Source of the DNA: an uncultured Alphaproteobacteria bacterium
Lineage (GTDB): Bacteria > Pseudomonadota > Alphaproteobacteria > RUG11792
Direction of reading: 5' to 3'
Length of the DNA stretch: 22,068 bases
Assembly (NCBI GenBank): GCA_905236375.1
Contig: CAJOOW010000088.1
Location: 1-22,068, forward strand
Positions within the stretch are counted from its first letter, which is position 1. Every line of letters starts with the position of its first letter. Positions 1-8,038 of the stretch are shown piece by piece. Under the pieces are notes generated by a model, which was not told where the DNA came from, did not search any database, and worked only from the letters and a program-made list of their open reading frames with translations. The translations under genes were made by a program, and so were the position numbers.

Positions 1-1270
1 CTAAATCATCATCTGGAGAAATTATAAAAAACGCAGTAGCTCCGCAAATTCCCCCCATATGAAAAAAGACATCTCTAAGATTTTTCCCATTTTCTCCATA
101 TTTTCCCTTAAAAAAACCCATTCCATAATGAAGGGAATCATGTGGATATCTGTTCATAACAAAGGTTACATCATCATCCTTAAGGTCCTTAACATCAACA
201 ACAATTGATGTTAATTCATCAAAGGTTGCTTTTGAGACTATTTCTTTGCCATTATAGCTTCCGTGATTTGCTAACATCGCAATCCATTTTGCATAATCTT
301 CAGCTGAAAAGCTGACTCCGCAAGTTGCCGGAAATTTATGAAAAAATCCATCTCGATTAACTCGCACTATGTCATTCATGTTTCTTGAATGATTCTCTAC
401 AACTTTTTTTGATTTGTGTTGCAGGGTCTTTGTTATCAAGTTGAAGCATGTCTTAATATATCCTAATTTCTTAGCGTCGTGATCGAATCGTGAAAGAAGA
501 TATTTAAAATATCCGATTTTGCTTGCTTCTGCATCTACTCGAATTGCACTTGAATTTTCTATTCCCATTTTATCAAAAATATATTTTTGAATAAGGTCTT
601 CATATTTTTCTCCTGTAGCTTTTTCTATGACTATTCCGATAATTCCGAAAACAATATTTTGATAGCCATAGTGTCTTCTAAAATCTCCTGGGATCTGTTT
701 TAGAAATCTCAAAGATCTGAGAATTTTATCGTTATCATAATTAGCTTGAAATAATGAATCAGCAGAAAAGTGTTTGAGGCCAGAACTATGCGAAATGAGA
801 TCTTTTACCGTAAACTCCTTCGAAAGCTCTTCATTGCATATAAAAAAATCTGGATAGTATTTTCTAACCTTGTCATCAAATGATATTTTCCCGTCGTCAA
901 CCAAAGCTCCAACAAGAATAGCTGTCACATTTTTCGTTACAGATGAGACTGGAAATAAGGTTTTTTCATCGGTATTAACCGGGTGATTTTGAGGAGTCGT
1001 TGTTTTGCCAAAAGCTTTATAGTAGATAACTTTATCGCCTCTTGAAACAGCAAAGATAGCACCAGGAATTCCCACTTTATTCAAGCCTTTAGAAATAATT
1101 TGTTCCATTTTCTTTGCGTTTTGCAAAATCTCTTCATCAGATATTTTTTTCGTTACTTGAATATTCTCTGTTGCAGCATTCTCAGCAAAACTTTGGAAAA
1201 TCAGGCCACAGAAGGCTATAGATGTAACAAAAGCAGATATTAAAAATGACTTACTGAAACGCTTAAACAT
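1..1270 (-). CDS. Serine hydrolase of the beta-lactamase / class C PBP family (C-terminus beyond left edge)
   Basis: An open frame of about 423 codons reads leftward from the ATG at 1270 to the window edge without a stop, so the 3' end is missing. The N-terminus has basic residues then a hydrophobic run ending in SFAEN (about residues 8-30), a Sec signal peptide. Three family motifs are visible in order: the nucleophile motif SVTK (residues 110-113) inside FPVSSVTKN, the second motif YQN (203-205), and HMGG near residue 404, which replaces the KTG box as in many AmpC-like esterases and D-Ala peptidases. The product should be an exported serine hydrolase acting on peptidoglycan peptides, a beta-lactam or an ester. 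The sequence does not say which. The HxG box makes a true beta-lactamase less likely than a peptidase/esterase. No strong Shine-Dalgarno lies before the ATG, and a CtrA-type box sits 15 bp upstream. Confidence 0.88.
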   Translation of the reverse strand, partial: MFKRFSKSFLISAFVTSIAFCGLIFQSFAENAATENIQVTKKISDEEILQNAKKMEQIISKGLNKVGIPGAIFAVSRGDKVIYYKAFGKTTTPQNHPVNTDEKTLFPVSSVTKNVTAILVGALVDDGKISFDDKVRKYYPDFFICNEELSKEFTVKDLISHSSGLKHFSADSLFQANYDNDKILRSLRFLKQIPGDFRRHYGYQNIVFGIIGIVIEKATGEKYEDLIQKYIFDKMGIENSSAIRVDAEASKIGYFKYLLSRFDHDAKKLGYIKTCFNLITKTLQHKSKKVVENHSRNMNDIVRVNRDGFFHKFPATCGVSFSAEDYAKWIAMLANHGSYNGKEIVSKATFDELTSIVVDVKDLKDDDVTFVMNRYPHDSLHYGMGFFKGKYGENGKNLRDVFFHMGGICGATAFFIISPDDDL

Positions 1271-1284
1271 TTATTTTTGCCAAA

Positions 1285-1303
1285 TTAACGATTTTTTAAC
1301 CAT
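1285..1303. promoter_or_regulatory. CtrA-type binding site, TTAA-N7-TTAACCAT
   Basis: The sequence TTAACGATTTTTTAACCAT carries TTAA (1285-1288), exactly seven bases, then TTAACCAT (1296-1303). This matches the alphaproteobacterial CtrA consensus TTAA-N7-TTAA and its extended half-site TTAACCAT. It lies in the short gap between the divergent serine hydrolase and the 155-residue membrane protein, 15 bp from the hydrolase start codon and about 55 bp from the other. Occupancy could repress the hydrolase and activate the other gene, which is inference. AT-rich DNA makes TTAA common, but the exact spacing plus CCAT is unlikely to be accidental. ctrA itself is not in the window. Confidence 0.6.
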
Positions 1304-1358
1304 TATAAGTATACATTTTATATGAGAAATGTGTATCTAAATTTTTGAGGCTCCTAAT

Positions 1359-1826
1359 ATGTTTGGCGGAATCAAAATAACTTTAATCTTATGTTTGACG
1401 ATAATCGTGAGTTGCGTTCTTTTTATCTCATATAACGAATACACGAATCGTTACACACTGTTATCGACTAATGATAATGTTCTTTATATCTTTGATAAAA
1501 AGAGTGTTGTTTTGAATAGATGTGATGGAAAAGGTTGCGCACTTATTGAGACAAAGTTACCAACGAAAACCAGCATGAATTTTGAACCTAATTTCCAGCA
1601 AAGCAAACTATTCGAGTCAGACAAACCTGTTTCAATAGATTCTAAAGAGAAAAAGAAGGAAGAATCGCCAAAAACGGTTGAAGCTAGACCGGAAAAACGC
1701 AAAGGACTCATTGATCTGGAAGAAAAAGAACCAACTTCAGCAGCTAAGAAAAATGCTGATTCTGATAAGGAAGAAGCAAACGCCGACAATTCAAAGGATG
1801 AAGAAGAGGAAGATTTTGTAGAATAA
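1359..1826 (+). CDS. Small membrane-anchored protein with acidic/lysine-rich tail, unknown function
   Basis: The 155-residue product is not recognised. GAGG (1347-1350) eight bases before the ATG supports the start. Residues 5-24 form one transmembrane segment or uncleaved signal anchor. A short globular part (about 25-80) has a CDGKGC cysteine pair. From residue 80 on the chain is low-complexity and charged (KEKKKEES, DSDKEEANADNSKDEEEEDFVE), which suggests a disordered tail. If the N-terminus is an anchor, the tail lies outside the cytoplasm. It is read away from the CtrA-type box and converges on the S41 protease gene with a gap of only five bases, so the two may share termination. A cell-envelope or cell-cycle role is only a guess from the box. 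Confidence 0.75.
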   Translation: MFGGIKITLILCLTIIVSCVLFISYNEYTNRYTLLSTNDNVLYIFDKKSVVLNRCDGKGCALIETKLPTKTSMNFEPNFQQSKLFESDKPVSIDSKEKKKEESPKTVEARPEKRKGLIDLEEKEPTSAAKKNADSDKEEANADNSKDEEEEDFVE

Positions 1827-1831
1827 TAAAT

Positions 1832-3037
1832 CTACTGCTTCTCAGTTTCGTTTAATGCGGATATTCCATGAATTAGGTCCATAGCTCTTAGCACTATTGG
1901 CTCAATGTCAGATTCTTTATGAGATTTGGTCTTTTCTTGTTCCTTAGGTAATTCCTTTATTATTTCAATATCCGGAACGATTCCACAATGATCGATGAGA
2001 TTGCCATTCGGTGAGATAAAATGAGCAGTTGTTAACTTTATTGCCCCTCTTCCAGGAATAGGAATAACAGTTTGCATGGATCCTTTCCCATATGTTTTTT
2101 CTCCGATTAAAATAGCTCGTTTGTTTTCTCCGAGAGCAGCCGCCATGAGTTCTGCCCCTGAAGCCGTATTTGAATTAATCAAAACAGCCATTGGAAGATT
2201 GTTCAAAAGATCAGTATCATCTGAAAAAATTGTTCTTGATTCCTCGATGTTTCTGGATTTCAACTCGACTATTTTTTTGCTGCTCAAAAATAAATCGCAA
2301 ACTCCGACAGCTTGATCCAGAATTCCTCCAGGATTGTTTCTTAGATCTATAATAACTCCAACTGATTTTTTCTTATTTATTTTTTTTATAGCTTGCGAAA
2401 TTGCCAAAATTGTTCCGTCATTAAAGTAATTTATTTTTATAAGAGCTACATCTTCAATGAAATCAGTTTTTACACTGCGAAACTGGATGACAGATTTTCT
2501 CAAGCTAACATCAAAAGTTTCTTTTTTATTCCTGAGAATTGAAAATTTTATTTTTGCAGTAGAATCAGAATTTAGATAGGAATAGATTTGTTTTGCAGTC
2601 ATTTTCAAAACATCTTGTCCATCTATTTTCTTTATGATGTCTAAAGGTTTTATTCCTGCATTTGCAGCCGGACTTTCATCGACAACTGAAACTATTTCTA
2701 TTCCTTCACTGGATTGTTTTATCTCAATTCCGATTCCCCAAAATGCTCCACGTGATGTTTGATTGTAGGCATTAAAATCTTCACTTGGAATATACACAGA
2801 ATATTCGTCAAGGACCTTAAGCATTCCGTTTATGGCTCCTATTTCCAGCTTCTCTCTTGCAATTTCGTCCGCATAATTTAGTCTTATTTCTTCGATGATT
2901 TCCTTTATCAAATCATTCGTATTCAAAAGATCAACGGAAAACTCCAGGTCTCGTTTATCTTTTTTGCATGAGACTAGAGATATTGAGACAAACAACAGAA
3001 GAAATATCGATTGAAAGAATGAGGAGAACTTTCTCAT
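1832..3037 (-). CDS. ctpA: Carboxy-terminal processing protease, S41 family, lipoprotein
   Basis: This 401-residue PDZ-containing serine peptidase of the CtpA/Prc family cleaves exported proteins near their C-termini in the periplasm. The N-terminus is a hydrophobic signal ending in the lipobox LVSC, with lipidated Cys24 followed by KKDK, so it should be membrane-tethered. A PDZ domain spans about residues 96-170 (GIGIEI, ESPAANAGIKPLDIIKKIDG). The S41 core follows with DLRNNPGG (231-238), the nucleophile region NTASGAE (Ser293) and the general base in GEKTYGKGS (Lys318). The 25-residue Ser-Lys spacing equals that of E. coli Prc. The length is typical of CtpA. Its promoter region is shared with the divergent histidine kinase and contains a TTAACCAT half-site. 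The usual alphaproteobacterial neighbours (an M23 peptidase gene and rppH) are absent. Confidence 0.93.
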   Translation of the reverse strand: MRKFSSFFQSIFLLLFVSISLVSCKKDKRDLEFSVDLLNTNDLIKEIIEEIRLNYADEIAREKLEIGAINGMLKVLDEYSVYIPSEDFNAYNQTSRGAFWGIGIEIKQSSEGIEIVSVVDESPAANAGIKPLDIIKKIDGQDVLKMTAKQIYSYLNSDSTAKIKFSILRNKKETFDVSLRKSVIQFRSVKTDFIEDVALIKINYFNDGTILAISQAIKKINKKKSVGVIIDLRNNPGGILDQAVGVCDLFLSSKKIVELKSRNIEESRTIFSDDTDLLNNLPMAVLINSNTASGAELMAAALGENKRAILIGEKTYGKGSMQTVIPIPGRGAIKLTTAHFISPNGNLIDHCGIVPDIEIIKELPKEQEKTKSHKESDIEPIVLRAMDLIHGISALNETEKQ

Positions 3038-3054
3038 GATTTTAAAGATGAATC

Positions 3055-3069
3055 TTTTTTAACCATTAT
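3055..3069. promoter_or_regulatory. Possible CtrA half-site (TTAACCAT) in the divergent ctpA/kinase gap
   Basis: The 15-mer TTTTTTAACCATTAT here is identical to the one at 1292-1306, which is part of the full CtrA-type box. In this copy the upstream TTAA is not at the N7 position; the nearest is 13 bases away, at 3042-3045. It is therefore a half-site at best. A GANTC methylation motif (GAATC, 3050-3054) lies just upstream. The site is 22 bp from the ctpA start and about 58 bp from the kinase start. Confidence 0.35.
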
Positions 3070-3123
3070 CTTTAATTTCATGATACAAAATAGATGACGC
3101 GATGCGGAAGTTATTTTGTTGAA

Positions 3124-4428
3124 ATGTTTAACTATTTAAAAAAAATATTGCCCAAAAGCCTCTTTTCGAGATTTATGCTAATTTTGATAACTCCAGTTGT
3201 CTTATCTCAACTTATAATCGGATTCATCTTTTTTGAAAAATACACTCAAACTATCCTTGGAATAATCTCAACAAGAATGGCAGGGGAAGCCAGCGCCATT
3301 ACTAGGCTTCTCGATATGAATTGCGAAAATGAATATCTCAATGAGATGAAAAAAAATATGAATATTGAAGTTGAAGTTTTGAATGATGCAAAATTAAAAA
3401 GACAGGGCATAGCAAAAAATCATCAGGCTTATAGAATTCTTAAAAGAGCAATTCAAAAAAAAGGATACACAGATTATTATATAGATACTGAAAATTCGAA
3501 CATGGACGTTTACATTCCATCCCGTAATAACTTAGAAGTTTATAAAATATCTTTTGCTAGGAAGACTCTTTACATGAAAATTATTCCTCTTGTGCTAGGA
3601 ACAGGAGTTGCAGCAAGCATCATTTTCTTGCTGATTGCCTTTGTGTTTTTGAAAAATCAAATAAGGCCAATAAGAAAACTTGCTGTTGCTGCTAGTGACT
3701 TCGGAAAAGGATTTGATAGTGATTATAAACCAGAAGGAGCTTTGGAAATTCGAGTTGCTGGATATGCTTTTAACCAAATGAAAATCCGAGTCAAAGAACT
3801 TATGAATAATAGAATGAAAATCTTAGCTGGAATTTCTCATGATCTTCGAACTCCGTTGACTAAAATGAAGTTACAGTTATCACTAATGCCCAAGACAAAA
3901 GAAACGGAATGGTTGATGAGTGATGTTAATATGATGATAAGAATGACCGAAAGCTTTACACTACATGCTGCAGATCAAAACAAAGAGATAGCTGTTAGGA
4001 AAAATCTTTTTTCACTTATTGAAGAAATATCAAAAGATCACATATCAAACGATTTTAAGATAGATATTTTTGGAAAAAGAGATATTGAATTATCTGTGAA
4101 ATATCTTTCGCTAAAAAGAGCATTCAACAACATAATTTCAAATGCAAAAAAGCATGCTGATCATCTTTTTATCAGTATCTTAAAAGGAGATGGAGAAGTT
4201 ACAATTTTATTTGAAGATAATGGATATGGCATTGATGAAGAAATTTCTGAGGAGCTTTTTATTCCTTTTAAAACAGAAAATGAAGCCAGAACTCATGATG
4301 TGAATGGAGGGGTAGGACTCGGTTTAAGCATAGCTAGAGATGTAATTACCGCTCATGGAGGAAAGATTTCAGCTGTTAATTCAAAAAAATATAGCGGAGC
4401 TTGTTTTGTAGTGACATTGCCGATATGA
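3124..4428 (+). CDS. EnvZ-type membrane sensor histidine kinase
   Basis: This 434-residue two-component sensor senses outside the membrane and phosphorylates a response regulator. TM1 is about residues 15-37 (MLILITPVVLSQLIIGFIFF). A roughly 110-residue periplasmic domain follows. TM2 is about 152-176. A HAMP linker spans 177-228 (QIRPIRKLAVAA). The H-box GISHDLRTPLTK has phospho-acceptor His239. The N-box is NNIISNAKKHA (335-345), G1 is DNGYG (365-369) and G2 is GVGLGLSIA (396-404). All catalytic boxes are intact, and the PLTKMKLQL H-box is EnvZ-like. I chose ATG 3124 because the protein then begins MFNYLKKILPKSLFSRF, like EnvZ, with GGAAG upstream. An in-frame ATG at 3094 would add ten residues but has no Shine-Dalgarno. 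No response regulator gene is adjacent, so its partner is encoded elsewhere. Confidence 0.9.
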   Translation: MFNYLKKILPKSLFSRFMLILITPVVLSQLIIGFIFFEKYTQTILGIISTRMAGEASAITRLLDMNCENEYLNEMKKNMNIEVEVLNDAKLKRQGIAKNHQAYRILKRAIQKKGYTDYYIDTENSNMDVYIPSRNNLEVYKISFARKTLYMKIIPLVLGTGVAASIIFLLIAFVFLKNQIRPIRKLAVAASDFGKGFDSDYKPEGALEIRVAGYAFNQMKIRVKELMNNRMKILAGISHDLRTPLTKMKLQLSLMPKTKETEWLMSDVNMMIRMTESFTLHAADQNKEIAVRKNLFSLIEEISKDHISNDFKIDIFGKRDIELSVKYLSLKRAFNNIISNAKKHADHLFISILKGDGEVTILFEDNGYGIDEEISEELFIPFKTENEARTHDVNGGVGLGLSIARDVITAHGGKISAVNSKKYSGACFVVTLPI

Positions 4429-4462
4429 ATTTAAAAAGAGATTAAAGACTGATTATTCAAAT

Positions 4463-7400
4463 CTAATGTAAGTTCTTATAGAAACAAACCCCATTGATAG
4501 ATGAAATAATTCTTCTATTTTCGATGGACATATTCTTGGAATATTTTGTTTCTATTTCAACTTTTCGGCCATTATCTTTCTTAACGACAAATGAAATAGC
4601 ATTGTTACCATCAGGCATCTTTTCAAGATTTTCATAAAGACGATCAATATCTGCATCATCCTGTAATTCGAGAAAGATTTTTTCATTTTCGACAATTCTA
4701 TCAATACTTTGCACTGAGATTCCAAGAAGTTTTGGCTTATCTGATTCGACCTTGATATTAGCGTCAATTATTAGAGGATTACCAACAATTAGAAGATCTT
4801 TCGAGCGAGCAAAAGCATCTGGGAATATTGTAACTTCAAATGAATTATCTTGATCAGAAATAGTTAAAAATGCATATTTTTGCCCATTTTTTGAAAGTTT
4901 CTCTTTTTTTGATAGCAGGATTCCAGCTACCTTTATGGTATTTTCTGTTTCCTTAAAATTCTTGCTTCTCACCACATTTAAACCGTTTAAGAATTCTGAA
5001 TAAATATCCATTGGATGAGCGTTAAGATAAAATCCGATTGATTGTCTTTCAAGATCAAGTCTTTCTATTGAATTCCATTCTGGGACCTGTTTTAAGCTGA
5101 TTTTTCTTGCATCTGTGTTTCCAAACAAAGATTTTTGTCTTGATTTTGTCGTAATATCCGATTCTAACAAAACTGATAATGATTCAAAAATTTGACGGCG
5201 ATTAGGATGGATCGAATCAAATACTCCCGCAAATGCCATAATCTCAAGTGTTTTTTGAGGAACCCCGATTTTTTGCATTCTTTCTGTTAAATCAAAAATA
5301 TCTTTATAATCTCCATTTTTTTCTCTTTCTTTAACTATCCCTTCAGTAACAGCAATTCCACAACCTTTTATAGCTGCAAGTGCAAACCTTATTTTATTTT
5401 CACCTTCTCCAGAAAAAAGAGCTTCAGATTTGTTTATGTCAGGTGGCAAAATTTCAATTCCTGAGCTTTTTGCATCTTGGACAAAGACCGAAAGTTTATC
5501 AGTGTTGATTATATCCATATTCATTGAAGCAATATAAAACTCTCTTCGATAATGAGTTTTAAGGTATGCGGTTTGATATGAAACAACAGCATAAGCGGCA
5601 GCATGTGACCTGTTAAATCCATAACCTGCGAATTTTTCCATTAATGCAAAGACTTGATCTGCTATGGTTCTAGAAATTCCTTTTTTTGCAGCTCCTTCTG
5701 CGAAAATTTCACGGTTTCTAACCATTTCTTCTTTGATCTTTTTCCCCATAGCTCTTCGAAGCAAATCAGCTCCAGCAAGGCTATATCCTCCCATTATCTG
5801 CGCTGTTTGCATAACTTGCTCTTGGTAAATCATAATCCCATAAGTGTGTTTTAATATAGGTTCTAAAAGAGGATGAAGATATTCTGTTTTCTCTCTGCCA
5901 TGTTTTCTCTCAATATAAGTCGGGATATTATCCATAGGCCCTGGGCGGTATAGAGAAACGAGTGCTATAATATCTTCAAGATTATCTGGCTGAAGTTTTT
6001 GAATAACATCTCTCATTCCAGCACTTTCAAGTTGGAAAACTCCAATGACATCTGTTGAACAAATCAACTTGAAGACTTCATGGTCTTCCATATTGATCTT
6101 AGATATATCAATGTCAACATTATGATATTTTTTAACGAATTCACAGGCATGTTTAATAACAGTCAGAGTTTTTAATCCTAAAAAGTCAAACTTAACGAGG
6201 CTTGTTGACTCAACATATTTCATGTTAAATTGAGTTATTGCCATGTCAGTTTCTCCATCAGAATAAAGAGGAACTAACTCATCAATGCTAACGTTGCCAA
6301 TCACGATTCCGGCGGCGTGCATTGAAGCATGCCTATAAAGTCCCTCCAATTGCATCCCAATGTTAATTAAGAATGCCACTGACTCATCATCTTGCATCAT
6401 CTGCTTAAGTTGAGGCTCTATTTCAAGAGCTTGTGGCAGATCAATTGGATTTGCTAGGTTTTGGGGAACTAATTTTGCAATTTTGTCGACTTGTCCATAT
6501 GACATCTGGATGACTCTTCCAACATCTCTCAGAACATTGCGAGCTTGGAGTTTTCCTAGGGCTATTATATGAGCTACTCTATCTTTTCCATATCTATGTT
6601 GAACATATTCGATGACTTTTTCTCGTTTTTCTTGGCAGAAATCGATATCAAAATCAGGCATTGAGACGCGTTCTGGATTAAGAAATCTTTCAAAAATTAG
6701 ACGATATTTAATCGGATCAAGTTCAGTTATAAACAAACACCATCCAACTAAAGAGCCAGCACCTGATCCTCTTCCAGGGCCAACAGGAATATCATGTTGC
6801 TTAGACCACTTTACGAAATCTGAGACTATTAAAAAATATCCGCTAAATCCCATTTTCTTTATGACATCTAGTTCATATTCTAGACGTTGCAGATATTCAC
6901 TTTCTATTTCTTTTAGATTTTTATCAACATTTGAGTTGTATTTTAAGACTTCTTCTTGGAGTCTTTTAATTAGGCCTTCATGAGCTTGTCTGTCCAATAT
7001 GTCATCTTCATTTTCTCCAGATTCATCGACAAATCGCGGAAGAGTTGGTTTTTTCTTTTCCGGCATAAATGAACATCTCTGAGCAATAACTGATGTATTG
7101 ATAACTGCTTCTTTGACATCACTAAACAATTCAAACATTTCATCTGAAGTTTTTAGATAATGTTCAGCAGAAACTTTTCGCCTATCTTTGACAGTCATAT
7201 AAGTTCCATCAGCAATACATAACAAAGCGTCATGCGCCGTATGCATAGATTTATCAAGAAAGAAAACTTCGTTTGTTGCTACAAGAGGTATGTCTTGTTG
7301 AAGAGCATAATTGATAAAAAATGGTTCACAGTGCTTTTCAAGAGGCTCTTTCATCCTCGATATTTCAACATAGCAGTTGTTTTTGAAAATTGTGCTGATA

Positions 7401-7870
7401 TCAGAGAGAAAATTTATTGCATCTTTTTGCCTTTTCTCAGAAAGTAGAGCTCCTGCTGGGCCCTTTGCTCCCCCTGTTAATGTTATCATTCCTTCGTTAA
7501 ATTTTCTGAGATCTTCAATTGTTATGAACCTTGGATCATCATGACAGGTTATGTAAAAACATGTCATGATTTTCATCAGATTTTTGTATCCTATCTCATT
7601 TTTTGCAATTAAAACAATTGGAGCTATGATATTAGAATATTTCAAATCAACTTGTAGTCCCATTATTGGTTGAATTCCTGAATCAGCACATTTTGTTGCA
7701 AATTCGAATGCTCCAAACATATTATTTGTATCTGTTATAGCCACTGCTGGAATGTTTCGGTTTTCGCATGTGTGAATTAACTCAGGCAACTTAACTGCGC
7801 CTTCACTAAGCGAATAAGCACTATGGAGCCTTAAATGAATAAATGGGAACGCCACATCAAATATCAACAA
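4463..7870 (-). CDS. dnaE: DNA polymerase III alpha subunit (replicative polymerase)
   Basis: At 1135 residues this is slightly short of the usual 1150-1190 for DnaE, with all main parts present. The PHP domain begins FIHLRLHSAYSLSEG (residues 10-24). The polymerase palm has VGPGRGSGAGSLVGW and PDFDIDFC, with catalytic Asp408 and Asp410. Helix-hairpin-helix and OB-fold regions occupy the C-terminal third (KVAGILLSKKEKLSKNGQKY). It is the chromosomal replicase catalytic subunit and works with the beta clamp. The start is unclear because no ATG is available. TTG at 7870 or 7867, or GTG at 7855 (protein then beginning VAFPFIHLR), are the options, and none has a clear Shine-Dalgarno. An upstream mini-ORF with a good GGAG (7896-7864, peptide MIKSKAALIC) stops across these codons and could couple translation. 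The gene converges with the histidine kinase across 34 bp with no visible terminator. Confidence 0.97.
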   Translation of the reverse strand: MLIFDVAFPFIHLRLHSAYSLSEGAVKLPELIHTCENRNIPAVAITDTNNMFGAFEFATKCADSGIQPIMGLQVDLKYSNIIAPIVLIAKNEIGYKNLMKIMTCFYITCHDDPRFITIEDLRKFNEGMITLTGGAKGPAGALLSEKRQKDAINFLSDISTIFKNNCYVEISRMKEPLEKHCEPFFINYALQQDIPLVATNEVFFLDKSMHTAHDALLCIADGTYMTVKDRRKVSAEHYLKTSDEMFELFSDVKEAVINTSVIAQRCSFMPEKKKPTLPRFVDESGENEDDILDRQAHEGLIKRLQEEVLKYNSNVDKNLKEIESEYLQRLEYELDVIKKMGFSGYFLIVSDFVKWSKQHDIPVGPGRGSGAGSLVGWCLFITELDPIKYRLIFERFLNPERVSMPDFDIDFCQEKREKVIEYVQHRYGKDRVAHIIALGKLQARNVLRDVGRVIQMSYGQVDKIAKLVPQNLANPIDLPQALEIEPQLKQMMQDDESVAFLINIGMQLEGLYRHASMHAAGIVIGNVSIDELVPLYSDGETDMAITQFNMKYVESTSLVKFDFLGLKTLTVIKHACEFVKKYHNVDIDISKINMEDHEVFKLICSTDVIGVFQLESAGMRDVIQKLQPDNLEDIIALVSLYRPGPMDNIPTYIERKHGREKTEYLHPLLEPILKHTYGIMIYQEQVMQTAQIMGGYSLAGADLLRRAMGKKIKEEMVRNREIFAEGAAKKGISRTIADQVFALMEKFAGYGFNRSHAAAYAVVSYQTAYLKTHYRREFYIASMNMDIINTDKLSVFVQDAKSSGIEILPPDINKSEALFSGEGENKIRFALAAIKGCGIAVTEGIVKEREKNGDYKDIFDLTERMQKIGVPQKTLEIMAFAGVFDSIHPNRRQIFESLSVLLESDITTKSRQKSLFGNTDARKISLKQVPEWNSIERLDLERQSIGFYLNAHPMDIYSEFLNGLNVVRSKNFKETENTIKVAGILLSKKEKLSKNGQKYAFLTISDQDNSFEVTIFPDAFARSKDLLIVGNPLIIDANIKVESDKPKLLGISVQSIDRIVENEKIFLELQDDADIDRLYENLEKMPDGNNAISFVVKKDNGRKVEIETKYSKNMSIENRRIISSINGVCFYKNLH

Positions 7871-7948
7871 ATGAGAGCTGCTTTGGATTTTATCATAAAA
7901 TCTCCGTTTAGTCTTAAAAATATCTGAATTAAAGCATCGGTTTTTAAT

Positions 7949-7966
7949 ATAACCTAGATAACCTAG
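7949..7966. repeat. Perfect 9-bp tandem repeat in the dnaE-hemW divergent gap
   Basis: ATAACCTAG occurs twice head to tail (7949-7957 and 7958-7966) in the 168-bp gap between dnaE and hemW, the only repeat I see there. A helical spacing of about 9-10 bp could suit a regulator binding one DNA face, but no known operator is recognised. The rest of the gap is AT-rich. A weak -10-like TAAAAT (8004-8009) precedes hemW, without a convincing -35. Confidence 0.4.
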
Positions 7967-8038
7967 AAATCTTAGAATTAGTGCTATGTATCGAAAATCG
8001 GATTAAAATAGGGATGTAAAAATTCCAGTCTGGTTCAC

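Noticed and set aside
6612..6983. 123-codon plus-strand frame
   Set aside because: Lies wholly inside dnaE on the other strand, over the conserved catalytic region; a shadow frame.
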